64,000 nucleotides of DNA from Hyphomonas chukchiensis (GCF_000682695.1 NZ_AWFG01000063.1:124001-188000), one strand, 5' to 3'. Positions 43,762 through 52,695 are shown, numbered from the stretch's first letter. The notes: generated by a model from the letters alone, not told the origin. Numbers and translations: made by a program.

Positions 43762-45339
43762 ATGAATAGCGTGACGATACCTTCGCCAATCAGCTATCGG
43801 CCATCCCGTACACGAATCGACCTTTTCTCGGCATTGCTGCGCGCCAAAAGCGAATTTGGCGCTGACAAGGTCATCGTGGTCGACGGCGACGACCGGGAAT
43901 TGACCTATAAAGAGATCGTTCGGGGTGCCTTCGGCCTCGGCGCTGCCCTCAAGAAGGGCACGTCGCGAGGCGAAGCTGTTGGCGTCATGCTGCCGACAGG
44001 CGCAGGCGCCGTTGTCGCCTTCTACGCCCTGACCGCCTATGGCCGCACGCCGGCCATGCTGAACTTCACAGCGGGGTCGGCCAACCTCAAAGCGGCCATG
44101 AAGGCCGCAGGAGTCAAACGGATCGTCACGGCGCATAAATTTGTCGAGCTGGGCGGGCTGGAAGCGCTGATCGCCGAACTCGGCAAGGTTGTCGAGATTG
44201 TCTACCTGGAAGATGTGCGGGAATCGCTCTCGCTGGCCGACAAGATCGCCGCCGCTGTCGGTCCGATTGTCCCTGCCCTGTTCCGGTCAAAGGCAGCCTA
44301 CAAATCGCCGGGCGTTATCCTTTTCACGTCCGGCACTGAAGGCGAACCGAAGGGCGTTGTCCTCAGCCATGAAAATGTGATGGCGAATGTCGAGCAGGTG
44401 CGCGCGCATATTGGCCTCAGTCCCGATACGGACAAACTCTTCAATCCCCTGCCGACCTTTCACTGTTTCGGTCTGACAGTCGGGGCAATCCTGCCGATCG
44501 TGGCGGGCATACAGGTCATGTTCCACCCTTCCCCGCTGCAGCCGCGCGAGATCGTCAAGCGCATCCGTAGCAACGGCTCCACCATCCTGCTGGCGACGGA
44601 TACATTCATTTCTCAATACGCGCGCATTGGCGCTGAGGGCGACATGGACTCGGTGCGCCTCGCTGTCTGCGGCGCTGAGCGCGTGAAGGACGAGACACGC
44701 GCGCTCGTGCGCCGGAAGTTCGAGATTGAAATCCTGGAAGGCTATGGCGCAACCGAGGCGTCGCCCGTCGTTGCGGCCAACCAGTGGGAAAACAACAAGC
44801 CCGGCACCGTCGGACAGCTTATGGCCAACATGGAGTCAAAGCTGGTGCCTGTGGACGGCATTGCCGATGGCGGCCGGCTGCAGATCCGTGGACCGAATAT
44901 CATGCTGGGCTATTTGCGGCCGTCTCGCCCCGGTGTGCTGGAGCGCCCCGATGGAGGCTGGCACGATACGGGCGACGTCGTCTCGATCGATGAGGAAGGC
45001 TTCATTCGCATCATGGGGCGCGTGAAACGTTTCGCGAAGATCGGCGGCGAGATGGTTTCGCTTGCGGTGGTCGAGAACTGTGCCAGCGCCGTATGGCCTG
45101 ACAATCTGCATGCGGCGGTGACGATGCCGGATCCGCGGAAGGGCGAACAGATCATCCTGCTCAGCGATGCCGAAGCCTGCAACCGCGAAGACATCATGGC
45201 CTGGGCGAAGAACCACGGCGTACCGGATTTCGCGGTGCCGCGGCGTGTATTCCATGTGAAGGACATAGCCGTCCTGGGAACGGGCAAGATCGATTATGCC
45301 GCCGTACAGAAGCAGGCTGACGACCTGATGGCCATCTAG
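43762..45339 (+). CDS. AMP-dependent acyl-CoA/acyl-ACP synthetase (Aas-like ligase domain)
   Basis: 525-residue ANL-superfamily ligase activating a fatty acid via acyl-AMP. The P-loop motif VILFTSGTEGEPKGVVLSHENVM, the second core motif LEGYGATEASPVVAANQW, and the hinge TGDVVSIDEEGFIRIMGRVKRFAKIGGEMVSL are present. NPLPTFHCFGLTVGAILPI is similar to the ligase half of E. coli Aas, here without the acyltransferase domain. It is convergent with the phaZ-phaC genes, so it could reactivate PHA-derived hydroxy acids (inference). The start at 43762 is used; a GTG 30 bases upstream is an alternative. An inverted repeat GTGAG-N5-CTCAC lies at 43728-43742. Confidence 0.9.
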   Translation: MNSVTIPSPISYRPSRTRIDLFSALLRAKSEFGADKVIVVDGDDRELTYKEIVRGAFGLGAALKKGTSRGEAVGVMLPTGAGAVVAFYALTAYGRTPAMLNFTAGSANLKAAMKAAGVKRIVTAHKFVELGGLEALIAELGKVVEIVYLEDVRESLSLADKIAAAVGPIVPALFRSKAAYKSPGVILFTSGTEGEPKGVVLSHENVMANVEQVRAHIGLSPDTDKLFNPLPTFHCFGLTVGAILPIVAGIQVMFHPSPLQPREIVKRIRSNGSTILLATDTFISQYARIGAEGDMDSVRLAVCGAERVKDETRALVRRKFEIEILEGYGATEASPVVAANQWENNKPGTVGQLMANMESKLVPVDGIADGGRLQIRGPNIMLGYLRPSRPGVLERPDGGWHDTGDVVSIDEEGFIRIMGRVKRFAKIGGEMVSLAVVENCASAVWPDNLHAAVTMPDPRKGEQIILLSDAEACNREDIMAWAKNHGVPDFAVPRRVFHVKDIAVLGTGKIDYAAVQKQADDLMAI

Positions 45340-45342
45340 GCC

Positions 45343-46185
45343 TCAGGCGGCTGCGCGGCTTTCGATCTCTTCCGGCTCGGCAAGGAACGCCTGGATCACG
45401 TCCGCTGTCTCTTTGGCCCGCGTAACGAGGAAAAGGTGACCGCCGCCTTCGACAACATGAAGCCGGGAATTTGGCAGCGCCACCTTCAGGATATGCCCGT
45501 TCGCGAGTGGTACGATTGAGTCCTTGTCACCCATCATGACCAGTGTCGGCATCCGCAGGAAGCGGATGAAGGGCAGGCTCGACCAGCCGATGAAGGCGAG
45601 CAGCTGGTAGATATACCCCTTTGGCTCGGGCGGCATGAGGTTGTGGATGTGGCCATCGGCGGCACCATCGGCCACGTCGCCATACAGCGTCGCGAAATTG
45701 TCCCGCATATAGTTCGGGTCCGTATAGCGGCGGGCGTCCACCATCTTGGACAGCGAGGCTGGTTTGCCCGGGATCATCGTCATGCCGGCGGTTGTGGCGC
45801 ACAGGATGAGCTTGCCGACGCGGTTGCGATACTGGAAGGCAAACTGCTGGGCGAGCGCGCCACCCCATGAGACGCCCATGACGTCGACTTCATCAATATG
45901 GAACTGGTCCAGCAGCTTGCGGGCCCAGCGGGCCAGCATCCAGGGACGATAGGGCCATTGCGTAACCGGGCTTTTGCCGACGCCCGGGACGTCAAACGTA
46001 ATGATATCCCGATCCGGGAACATGTCGCCAAGGGCGTGAGTCAGCTCAAGGTTGGCACCGATGCCGTTGAAAAACAGAAGCGGGCGGTTGCCAACATCGT
46101 TTTTTGCGGCCCAGAACGCCGTGCGCAGGATCACGCCATCGACGTCCTGCATGGTTATTCTCGGACGTGGTTCCGTTGCGGGCAT
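45343..46185 (-). CDS. phaZ: Intracellular medium-chain PHA depolymerase
   Basis: 280-residue alpha/beta hydrolase closely matching Pseudomonas PhaZ: PLLFFNGIGANLELTHAL, IITFDVPGVGKSP, the nucleophile elbow GVSWGGALAQQFAF (Ser106), TTAGMTMIPGKP, LVMMGDKDSIVPL (acid) and the catalytic His in GGGHLFLVTRAKE. It mobilises stored polyhydroxyalkanoate to hydroxy acids at the granule surface. It lies 36 bases downstream of phaC on the same strand, the phaC-phaZ order of Pseudomonas. No signal peptide. Confidence 0.92.
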   Translation of the reverse strand: MPATEPRPRITMQDVDGVILRTAFWAAKNDVGNRPLLFFNGIGANLELTHALGDMFPDRDIITFDVPGVGKSPVTQWPYRPWMLARWARKLLDQFHIDEVDVMGVSWGGALAQQFAFQYRNRVGKLILCATTAGMTMIPGKPASLSKMVDARRYTDPNYMRDNFATLYGDVADGAADGHIHNLMPPEPKGYIYQLLAFIGWSSLPFIRFLRMPTLVMMGDKDSIVPLANGHILKVALPNSRLHVVEGGGHLFLVTRAKETADVIQAFLAEPEEIESRAAA

Positions 46186-46221
46186 GGGTGTTTTCCTTGG
46201 TCGTCTAGCGATAGGCGCGTC

Positions 46222-47910
46222 TTATTCGTCAAAGACGTATTTGCCCGGTGCCGCATAAAGTGGTGGGAAGGCTTCGTTGCCGCAAGCTTTTGGCGCAGTC
46301 TTGAGAGCGCCGGAGCGCTCTTTCAACCATGTGCCCCATAGCGGCCACCATGAGCCAGCATGCTCCTCAGCGGTCGCGGCCCACTCGTCGGCGGTTGGCT
46401 TGATCTCGGCATTGCGGAAATACTTGGCTTTGGGATTTCCCGGCGGGTTGATCAGGGACTGAAGGTGACCGCTGGAGGAAAGCACGAACTCGACATTTTC
46501 CGAGCCCAGCAAGGCGGGCGTGCGGTAGCAGGCTTTCCAGGGCGTAATATGGTCGGTGAGGCCAGCCACGACGAAAGCATCGCATTTGACCTTGGATAGG
46601 TCTGCCTTGTGGCCGGCAACATCGATTTCGCCCGGATGGTCGAAGGGCTGGGTCAGGCCGAGGTCCAGATAGTCCGAATGGAGCTGGGCCGGCAGGTTGG
46701 TTGTGTCATTGTTCCAGAAGAGCACGTTATAGGGCGGTGGATCCTCGCCCATGAGGTAATTATTGACGACATAATTCCAGATCAGGTCATTCGGACGCAT
46801 CCACGCGAACATGCGGGCAAGGTCTTCACCCTTCAGGATGCCCTTGCGTTTGGAGTATTTGCGCGCGATCTCGAGACTGCCATCCGAGACGATCTGGCCA
46901 AGGTCGCTGTCATCCCTCTGGGGGTTCAGCACACAGACCATGAAGGTCAGTGCGTTTATGCGCTTGTCATCGGCCGCGGCCAGCAGACTGGCGAAGGTCG
47001 CCGTCGTGATTCCGCCGGAACAGGCACCCCCGACATTGATCTTGGGCGACTTCGTGATCTTCCGGATGACTTCGCTTGCCTGAACGAGACTGTCGACATA
47101 GTCCGACAAGCCCCAGTGGGCGTGCTTCTTGGTCGGATTGCGCCATGACACGATAAAGGGTTGCAGCTCCATCGCCAGCAGGAACTGTACGATGGAAGTC
47201 ATCGGGGTCAGGTCATTGGCGTAGAACTTGTTGATCTGCGGCGGAATGATGAGGATTGGGGTCTTGTGAACCTTCTCTGTAGTCGGAGCGTACTGGATCA
47301 GCTCCAGCATCTCGTTCTTCCAGACAATCGACCCTTTCGACGTTGCAAGATTCTCGCCGACCTTGAAGGGGCGCTTGTCCACCTGGGACGGCATGCCTCC
47401 ATTCTTCGTCAGGTCCGTGTAGAGGTGCTGCATACCCTTGAGCAGGGAAAGGCCACCGGAATCGACGACACGCTTCGTAGCCGCCGGATTGCCCAGCAGC
47501 GTATTGGTCGGCGCGAGTGCATCCGTGATCATTCCCATGACGAACTTGGCGCGCGCATGCTCAAGTTCGGTCATCTTGAGTTCGCCGACCCAGTCATTGA
47601 GATGTTCCTGGGTCGCGAGATAGGCCTGCATGCCCCGCTTGTAGAACGGGTTGTGCTCCCAAGCCGGATCCTGGAAGCGGCGATCCTTGCGGTCGGATTT
47701 GCGCTCCGACTTGCCCATGAGAATCTTGGCGTTCTCGGCGGTGATCTTGCCGGCGGTCTTGGCCGTTGTGACGGGATTGGTCATCGTGGAGCGCAGCATC
47801 ATGGCAACAGCGCCCAGCAGTTCCTGCCGGTTGAAGCCGCCAGTCAGCGGATTAAGCGCCGTCGTGCTCTCGGCGGCATTCCGGGCAATTTCTTCCTGTG
47901 GTGTCGGCAT
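46222..47910 (-). CDS. phaC: Class II (medium-chain) poly(3-hydroxyalkanoate) synthase
   Basis: 562-residue PHA polymerase that joins 3-hydroxyacyl-CoAs. The lipase-like box is GACSGG with catalytic Cys297; the Asp lies in VVAGLTDHITPW and the His in SSSGHLQSLINPPGNPKA. Length (about 560) and Cys position match Pseudomonas class II enzymes. Segments such as LIIPPQINKFYANDLTP and SWRNPTKKHAHWGL also fit class II rather than the larger class I synthases usual in alphaproteobacteria. Divergent from phaD, followed by phaZ. Substrate length is inferred from class. Confidence 0.93.
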   Translation of the reverse strand: MPTPQEEIARNAAESTTALNPLTGGFNRQELLGAVAMMLRSTMTNPVTTAKTAGKITAENAKILMGKSERKSDRKDRRFQDPAWEHNPFYKRGMQAYLATQEHLNDWVGELKMTELEHARAKFVMGMITDALAPTNTLLGNPAATKRVVDSGGLSLLKGMQHLYTDLTKNGGMPSQVDKRPFKVGENLATSKGSIVWKNEMLELIQYAPTTEKVHKTPILIIPPQINKFYANDLTPMTSIVQFLLAMELQPFIVSWRNPTKKHAHWGLSDYVDSLVQASEVIRKITKSPKINVGGACSGGITTATFASLLAAADDKRINALTFMVCVLNPQRDDSDLGQIVSDGSLEIARKYSKRKGILKGEDLARMFAWMRPNDLIWNYVVNNYLMGEDPPPYNVLFWNNDTTNLPAQLHSDYLDLGLTQPFDHPGEIDVAGHKADLSKVKCDAFVVAGLTDHITPWKACYRTPALLGSENVEFVLSSSGHLQSLINPPGNPKAKYFRNAEIKPTADEWAATAEEHAGSWWPLWGTWLKERSGALKTAPKACGNEAFPPLYAAPGKYVFDE

Positions 47911-48001
47911 TGCTTGTCTCCCCGTATGTGCCGGTCTTCCGCAGACACGAGGATCTACGGCGCCAGCTTAATTTGTTTCTCTTGCGATTGTGCAAAGATA
48001 G

Positions 48002-48062
48002 ACTTGTAAAGTTTGAAAGAAAATTCGTTCCATAGTGATAATTGCGTGTCAAACTCCAAGTT
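48002..48062. promoter_or_regulatory. Two CAAACT/AAGT palindromes in the phaC-phaD intergenic region
   Basis: In the AT-rich 157-base divergent gap, ACTT-GTA-AAGT (48002-48012) and AACT-CCA-AGTT (48052-48062) are near-identical palindromes. With flanks, each shows CAAACT facing AAGT, in opposite orientation. The second ends five bases before the phaD ATG. They are plausible PhaD (TetR-type) operators; binding is inferred. Confidence 0.45.
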
Positions 48063-48067
48063 GGACC

Positions 48068-48700
48068 ATGAAAACACGCGATCGTATCCTTCAAGTGAGC
48101 CTCCTCCTCTTCAACGAGGAAGGAGAAGCGCCGCAAACGGCCGTCGATATTTCAAATGCACTCGATATTAGTCCAGGCAATCTTTACTATCATTTCAAGG
48201 GCAAGGACGCGATTATCCGTGCCCTGTTCGGTGCCTTTGAGGACGAGATGCGGGTCATCCTGCGCGGCTCAAAAGGCGGCGTAAACTCGATTGAGGACAA
48301 TTGGGTCTATCTCTACATCATCCTCGAAGAGATCTACGATTTCCGCTTCTTTTATCGCGACCTTGGCCTGCTTCTGGAACGCTACCCGGATCTTGCGGTA
48401 CGTTTCAGGGCGCTTGTCAGTGAGAAGCGTCAGACCATCACCCATGTGCTGGAAGCCTTGGCAGAGGGTGATATTCTTCGGCTGGATCCACGCCTCAAGA
48501 CCGCACTGACAGACCAGATCATGATGACGGTGACGTTCTGGCTGGCAAATGACAGCATTGGCAACACGCACCATGATGGCCCCGCGCTGATCCACAAAAC
48601 CGTGTTCCAGGTCATGTGCCTTATCGTGCCCTATATGGGAGAGGCAGGCTTCAGCGCGCTGACGCGCATGATAGACCATTATGAGGCAGTGATCGACTGA
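48068..48700 (+). CDS. phaD: TetR-family PHA regulator PhaD
   Basis: 210-residue regulator. The N-terminal HTH MKTRDRILQVSLLLFNEEGE...VDISNALDISPGNLYYHFKGKDAIIRALF is nearly the Pseudomonas PhaD sequence; the helical ligand domain follows (DFRFFYRDLGLLLERYPDLAVRFRALV). In Pseudomonas PhaD activates pha genes with an acyl-CoA-type effector. It is divergent from phaC and convergent with the phasin gene. The ATG at 48068 is chosen over an upstream start that lies in the operator region. Confidence 0.9.
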   Translation: MKTRDRILQVSLLLFNEEGEAPQTAVDISNALDISPGNLYYHFKGKDAIIRALFGAFEDEMRVILRGSKGGVNSIEDNWVYLYIILEEIYDFRFFYRDLGLLLERYPDLAVRFRALVSEKRQTITHVLEALAEGDILRLDPRLKTALTDQIMMTVTFWLANDSIGNTHHDGPALIHKTVFQVMCLIVPYMGEAGFSALTRMIDHYEAVID

Positions 48701-48745
48701 TTGAAGAGCGACCTCCTTCTGAGATCGCCCTCCGTATCGTCAGCC

Positions 48746-49612
48746 CTACTTCTTCAGGGCCTTTGCCTGCTTCACCCAGTTGTCACGGGTAATGCGGCCA
48801 CGCGCACCGATCTTTTCATCGAGCGCGGGGACTTCAGCTTTCGTAAGCGCAGCAATCTGGGCGAAGGACGTGATCCCTTCCTTTGCCAGCTTCTTCAAAA
48901 GAGCCGGACCGACACCCGTGATTTTCGACAGGTCATCGGAACCGATTGGTTTGGCTTCGGCCTTTGGTTTGGCGGCTTTAGGTGCAGCCTCTTTCGTCGA
49001 CATCGCTTCCTTCACGGCCGCAGTGGTCTTTTTGGCCGCTTTCTTTGCTGTCTTTGCGACTTCGGCACCGGTTTCGCCGGCAACAGCCTCGATCTCTGCG
49101 GTCAGGCGGGCAAGGCGGGCCTTGAGGTTTGCATCGCTCGCAGCCGACTTCGCTTTGGAGGTCAGGTCGGAAACTTCGTCCTCAAGCTTGTCCAGCTTCT
49201 TGTGGATCTTCTCGCCCTTCGTGCCGAGGCCCTTGACGCCGAGCAGATCGCGCATGCGGTCCATGCGGGCTTCGAACTGGTCGCGCGCCTGCACCTGGAA
49301 TTCACGGGCCGTTGCCGCAGCCTTGGCCATTTGCTGGCCGGCCTTGAGCACACGCTCGTCACCGCTGAGGCGGGCACGCACATCGCTTTCGATTTCCGTG
49401 CCGCGCTTGACGAGGTCTTCGAAAACCTCAGCCGATTGCGTGTTCAGGACATTCGCACCAGCCAGCGCGCTGTCATAGGCTTTGCCATAGGCGCCAACGC
49501 CCGCAAGCCATATCTTGTGCGCCATGTCGACGGAGTTCGCTTCGATGTTCTTGCCGATCTTTTCGGCTTTTGTGCGAGACTTGGATTTCTCTTTGGATTT
49601 CGACTTTGCCAT
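48746..49612 (-). CDS. PhaF/PhaI-type phasin fused to a helix-hairpin-helix domain
   Basis: 288 residues. A basic head (1-20, Lys/Ser-rich) leads into the phasin domain (about 25-180): NSVDMAHKIWLAGVGAYGKAYDSAL, VFEDLVKRGTEIE, and a leucine-rich helical/coiled region KIHKKLDKLEDEVSDL. A Lys/Ala/Pro-rich linker (185-222, AAPKAAKPKAEAKP) resembles a very short PhaF histone-like tail. Residues 226-285 form a helix-hairpin-helix domain (DDLSKITGVGPALLKKLAKEGITSFAQIAALT) like those appended to some ribosomal L21 proteins. It should coat PHA granules; the HhH may bind nucleic acid or protein. It is convergent with phaD. Confidence 0.85.
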   Translation of the reverse strand: MAKSKSKEKSKSRTKAEKIGKNIEANSVDMAHKIWLAGVGAYGKAYDSALAGANVLNTQSAEVFEDLVKRGTEIESDVRARLSGDERVLKAGQQMAKAAATAREFQVQARDQFEARMDRMRDLLGVKGLGTKGEKIHKKLDKLEDEVSDLTSKAKSAASDANLKARLARLTAEIEAVAGETGAEVAKTAKKAAKKTTAAVKEAMSTKEAAPKAAKPKAEAKPIGSDDLSKITGVGPALLKKLAKEGITSFAQIAALTKAEVPALDEKIGARGRITRDNWVKQAKALKK

Positions 49613-49745
49613 GGTTTGGCTCCTTCGGGTTATCTGATGGGACCAGAAATAGGGAAGAAGTCTAGAAAGCGCATACTAATCGCTGCCGGGGTTGAAACCC
49701 GTCGGTGAATAGCGTGTATCTGCCCGTAGAAACCACGAGAGGAAC

Positions 49746-50456
49746 ATGGATATGAGCGCAGTTGATTACAGCATTGATGGCAAACCCTATGAGGGCTTCT
49801 TTCTGAAACCAGCAGGCAAGTCGAATGTCCCGGTCGTTGTCATCGCGCACGCCTGGGCGGGCCTCGCGGAAAACGAGCGCCAGAAGGCGCAGCTCGTTGT
49901 CGACAAGCTCGGCTATGCCGCCTTTGCCATGGATGTCTACGGCAAGGGGAAGCGCGGCACGACGATTGAGGAAAACCAGGCGCTTATGAACCCGCTAGCC
50001 GGTAATCGCGCCGAGCTTCAAAAGCGGCTCGCGGGTGGATTGGCCGCTGCGAAGCAGCAGGAAGGCGTCGATGCCAGCAAGGCAGCCGCCATCGGTTACT
50101 GTTTTGGCGGCCTCTCCGTGCTGGACATGGCGCGGGCCGGCATGGACGTCCTTGGCGTGTGTTCCTTCCACGGCCTGCTGGGCGCACCGGACAACATCTC
50201 TTCGCCGAAGATCTCGGCCAAGGTGCTGATCGAGCATGGCTGGCAGGACCCGATGGCAAAGCCGGATGATGTGCTCGCCATCGCCAAGGAGATGACCGAA
50301 GCGGGCGCTGACTGGCAGCTGCACGCGCACGGGAACTCCATGCATGCCTTTACCACACAGGGCGCGAACAATCCCGACATGGGCACGGTCTACAATGCCG
50401 ACGCCGACCGGCGCAGCTTTGAGCATCTTGAGGATTTTCTGGCTGAACTCTTCTAG
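49746..50456 (+). CDS. Dienelactone hydrolase family protein
   Basis: 236-residue alpha/beta hydrolase with a Cys nucleophile in AIGYCFGGLSVLDMA (Cys119), an acid in LIEHGWQDPMAKP, and a catalytic His in HGNSMHAFTTQGAN. The beta-1/2 region VPVVVIAHAWAGLAENER is typical of the DLH family. The true substrate is unknown; only classical members open dienelactones in chlorocatechol degradation, and no such genes are near. An ATG two codons downstream (49752) has better spacing from AGGA. Its stop overlaps phoB through CTAG. Confidence 0.88.
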   Translation: MDMSAVDYSIDGKPYEGFFLKPAGKSNVPVVVIAHAWAGLAENERQKAQLVVDKLGYAAFAMDVYGKGKRGTTIEENQALMNPLAGNRAELQKRLAGGLAAAKQQEGVDASKAAAIGYCFGGLSVLDMARAGMDVLGVCSFHGLLGAPDNISSPKISAKVLIEHGWQDPMAKPDDVLAIAKEMTEAGADWQLHAHGNSMHAFTTQGANNPDMGTVYNADADRRSFEHLEDFLAELF

Positions 50457-51139
50457 TCGCCGCGGAGGGCATAGCCGGCAGAGCGGACGGTGCGGATAGG
50501 ATCCTCGCCGCCGCCCTGGCGGAGCGCCTTGCGCAGGCGGCCGACGTGAACGTCGACCGTGCGCGCTTCAACATAGACGTCAGAGCCCCAGACCGTATCG
50601 AGCAGCTGTTCGCGTGAGAAGACGCGTCCGGGATGCTGCATGAAATAATCAAGCAGGCGGAATTCCGTTGGGCCGAGATGGATTTCGCCTTCATTGCGCA
50701 TGACGCGGTGAGCGACGCGATCAATGATGATGTCGCCGACGGTGATCTTGTCTTCCTTGAGACCCGGACGGATGCGGCGCAGGACCGCCCGCACGCGCGC
50801 CATCAGCTCGGTCGTCGAGAAGGGCTTGGTGACGTAATCATCCGCACCCGTATCGAGACCGCGAATTCGGTCGCTCTCTTCACCGCGCGCCGTCAGCATG
50901 ATGATGGGCATATTCGGATTTGCGCCGCCATTGCGGATGCGGCGGCACACTTCAATGCCACTGACCTTGGGCAGCATCCAGTCAAGCAGGATCAGGTCCG
51001 GCGCGCGCTCGTCGATCATCATCAGCGCCTCTTCCCCGTCGGCGGCGACGGCGACATCATAATCCTCTTTCTTGAGGTTATAGAGCAGCAGTTCAGAGAC
51101 GGCGCTCTCGTCTTCTGCGATGAGCACAAAGGGTTTCAT
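50453..51139 (-). CDS. phoB: Phosphate regulon response regulator PhoB
   Basis: 228-residue OmpR-type regulator activating Pho-box promoters under phosphate limitation. Receiver: FVLIAEDESAVSELLLYNL, phospho-Asp in LILLDWMLPKVSG, Lys in DDYVTKPFS. The C-terminal winged helix contains TEFRLLDYFMQHPGRVFSREQLLDTVWG and VDVHVGRLRKAL. It closes the operon pstC-pstA-pstB-phoU-phoB, 22 bases after phoU. The partner kinase PhoR is not in this window. Confidence 0.96.
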   Translation of the reverse strand: MKPFVLIAEDESAVSELLLYNLKKEDYDVAVAADGEEALMMIDERAPDLILLDWMLPKVSGIEVCRRIRNGGANPNMPIIMLTARGEESDRIRGLDTGADDYVTKPFSTTELMARVRAVLRRIRPGLKEDKITVGDIIIDRVAHRVMRNEGEIHLGPTEFRLLDYFMQHPGRVFSREQLLDTVWGSDVYVEARTVDVHVGRLRKALRQGGGEDPIRTVRSAGYALRGD

Positions 51140-51161
51140 GTTGTCGTCCTCGTTAGCGGCA

Positions 51162-51854
51162 TCAGCCGTCTATCTGGGGTGTTTTGGGTCTGTCCGTTGA
51201 CAGAAGGTATTCTCCCGTCGCCTGGAAATATACAAACTCGGCAATATTGGTGCAGTGGTCGCCGATGCGCTCAAGGTTCTTTGCCATGAACAACATGTGC
51301 GCCCCTGCCCCGATCGTGCGTGGGTCTTCAATCATGTAAGTCAGCATTTCCCGGAACAGGGAATTATAGTGCTGGTCGATATCGTCATCGCCTTCCCAGA
51401 CCGCCTTGGCGGCTGAGGCATTGCCGGTCGCATAGGCGTCCAGCACCATGTTCAGCTGGCGCGATACGGGGCTCGCCATCCGGTAGATGCCCTTGCGCAT
51501 GGACGGGCCAACGTTCTCATCAAGCCGCTGGGCGCGCTTGGCGATGTTCTTGGACAGGTCGCCCACGCGTTCCAGTTCGCCAACCACCTTGAGCGCCGAG
51601 AAGACGGCCCTCAGGTCGTGCGCCATGGGCTGGCGACGGGCGATAAGACTGACGATCTGACGCTCGACATCCGCTTCCAGCTTGTCGACCTGCGGGTCGC
51701 GCGCGACAACTTCACGGGCAAGTTCGACGTCATTCTTGTTCACGGCTGAACACGCATCGAGGATCATTGTCTCGACGATGCCGCCCATGCGCAGGATGTC
51801 TGCAGCAAGCTTGTCGAGTTCGTCCGTGAAGGCGGAAACAATATGATCAGACAT
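51162..51854 (-). CDS. phoU: Phosphate transport system regulator PhoU
   Basis: 230-residue all-helical protein with two PhoU repeats (LAADILRMGGIVETMILDACSA...VARDPQVDKLEADVERQIVSLIARRQPMAHDLR; ARTI-type second repeat NLERIGDHCTNIAEFVYF). The conserved metal-binding E/D patches ERVGDLSKNIAKRA and ERIGDHCTNIAE are present. It signals Pst transporter state to PhoR and restrains phosphate uptake. It lies between pstB and phoB. Confidence 0.96.
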   Translation of the reverse strand: MSDHIVSAFTDELDKLAADILRMGGIVETMILDACSAVNKNDVELAREVVARDPQVDKLEADVERQIVSLIARRQPMAHDLRAVFSALKVVGELERVGDLSKNIAKRAQRLDENVGPSMRKGIYRMASPVSRQLNMVLDAYATGNASAAKAVWEGDDDIDQHYNSLFREMLTYMIEDPRTIGAGAHMLFMAKNLERIGDHCTNIAEFVYFQATGEYLLSTDRPKTPQIDG

Positions 51855-51864
51855 GATTCAAATC

Positions 51865-52695
51865 CTAACCGAACCTGCCGGTGATATAGTCCTCGGTGCG
51901 ACGCTCGCGAGGATTGGTGAAAATCTGGTCAGTCTCACCCATTTCGACGAGTTCACCGAGATGGAAGAAAGCGGTACGTTGGGAGACGCGCGCTGCCTGC
52001 TGCATGGAGTGCGTGACGATGACGATGCAGTAGCGCTTGCGCAGCTCGTCGATCAGTTCCTCGATACGTGCCGTGGCGACCGGATCCAGAGCGGAACAGG
52101 GCTCGTCCATCAGGATGACTTCAGGGCGAACGGCAATCGCGCGGGCGATACACAGGCGCTGCTGCTGTCCGCCGGAGAGACTGTTGCCAGGCGAAGAGAG
52201 CCGGTCTTTGACTTCTTCCCAGAGGCCGGCGCGCCGAAGGCTTTTCTCGACCATTTCATCCAGGTCTTCCCGCGTTTCGGCGAGGCCGTGAATGCGCGGA
52301 CCGTAAGCGATATTGTCGAAGATCGACTTCGGAAACGGATTGGGCTTCTGGAACACCATGCCGACGCGGGAACGCAGAAGCACAGGGTCGATATCCGGGT
52401 CGTTGATGTTCTCGCCGTCCATGATGATCTCGCCCGTCACCTTGCAGGACTCGATCGTGTCATTCATGCGGTTCAGGCATCGCAGGAAGGTGGACTTGCC
52501 ACAGCCAGACGGGCCGATCAAAGCGGTCACCGAACGGTCTGGAATGGGCAGGGAAATATCGAAGATGGCCTGCTTGTCGCCGTAGGAGACATTGATGTTC
52601 TTGCACTCGATCCGCGGATAAGTGAGGCCCTGTGTCTCGTCCATGCTTGTCCCTGCCGTCAGTGTTTCGCGGCTTTCAGTGATTGTGGTTTCCAT
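51865..52695 (-). CDS. pstB: Phosphate ABC transporter ATP-binding protein
   Basis: 276-residue ATPase of the PstSCAB importer. Walker [20 protein letters not shown], signature [17 protein letters not shown], Walker [17 protein letters not shown] and the H-loop [18 protein letters not shown] are all intact, and the PstB-specific [19 protein letters not shown] is present. The start at 52695 shares one base with the pstA stop (TAATG) and has GGAG at six bases; an ATG six bases upstream (52701) is possible. Confidence 0.97.
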   Translation of the reverse strand: METTITESRETLTAGTSMDETQGLTYPRIECKNINVSYGDKQAIFDISLPIPDRSVTALIGPSGCGKSTFLRCLNRMNDTIESCKVTGEIIMDGENINDPDIDPVLLRSRVGMVFQKPNPFPKSIFDNIAYGPRIHGLAETREDLDEMVEKSLRRAGLWEEVKDRLSSPGNSLSGGQQQRLCIARAIAVRPEVILMDEPCSALDPVATARIEELIDELRKRYCIVIVTHSMQQAARVSQRTAFFHLGELVEMGETDQIFTNPRERRTEDYITGRFG

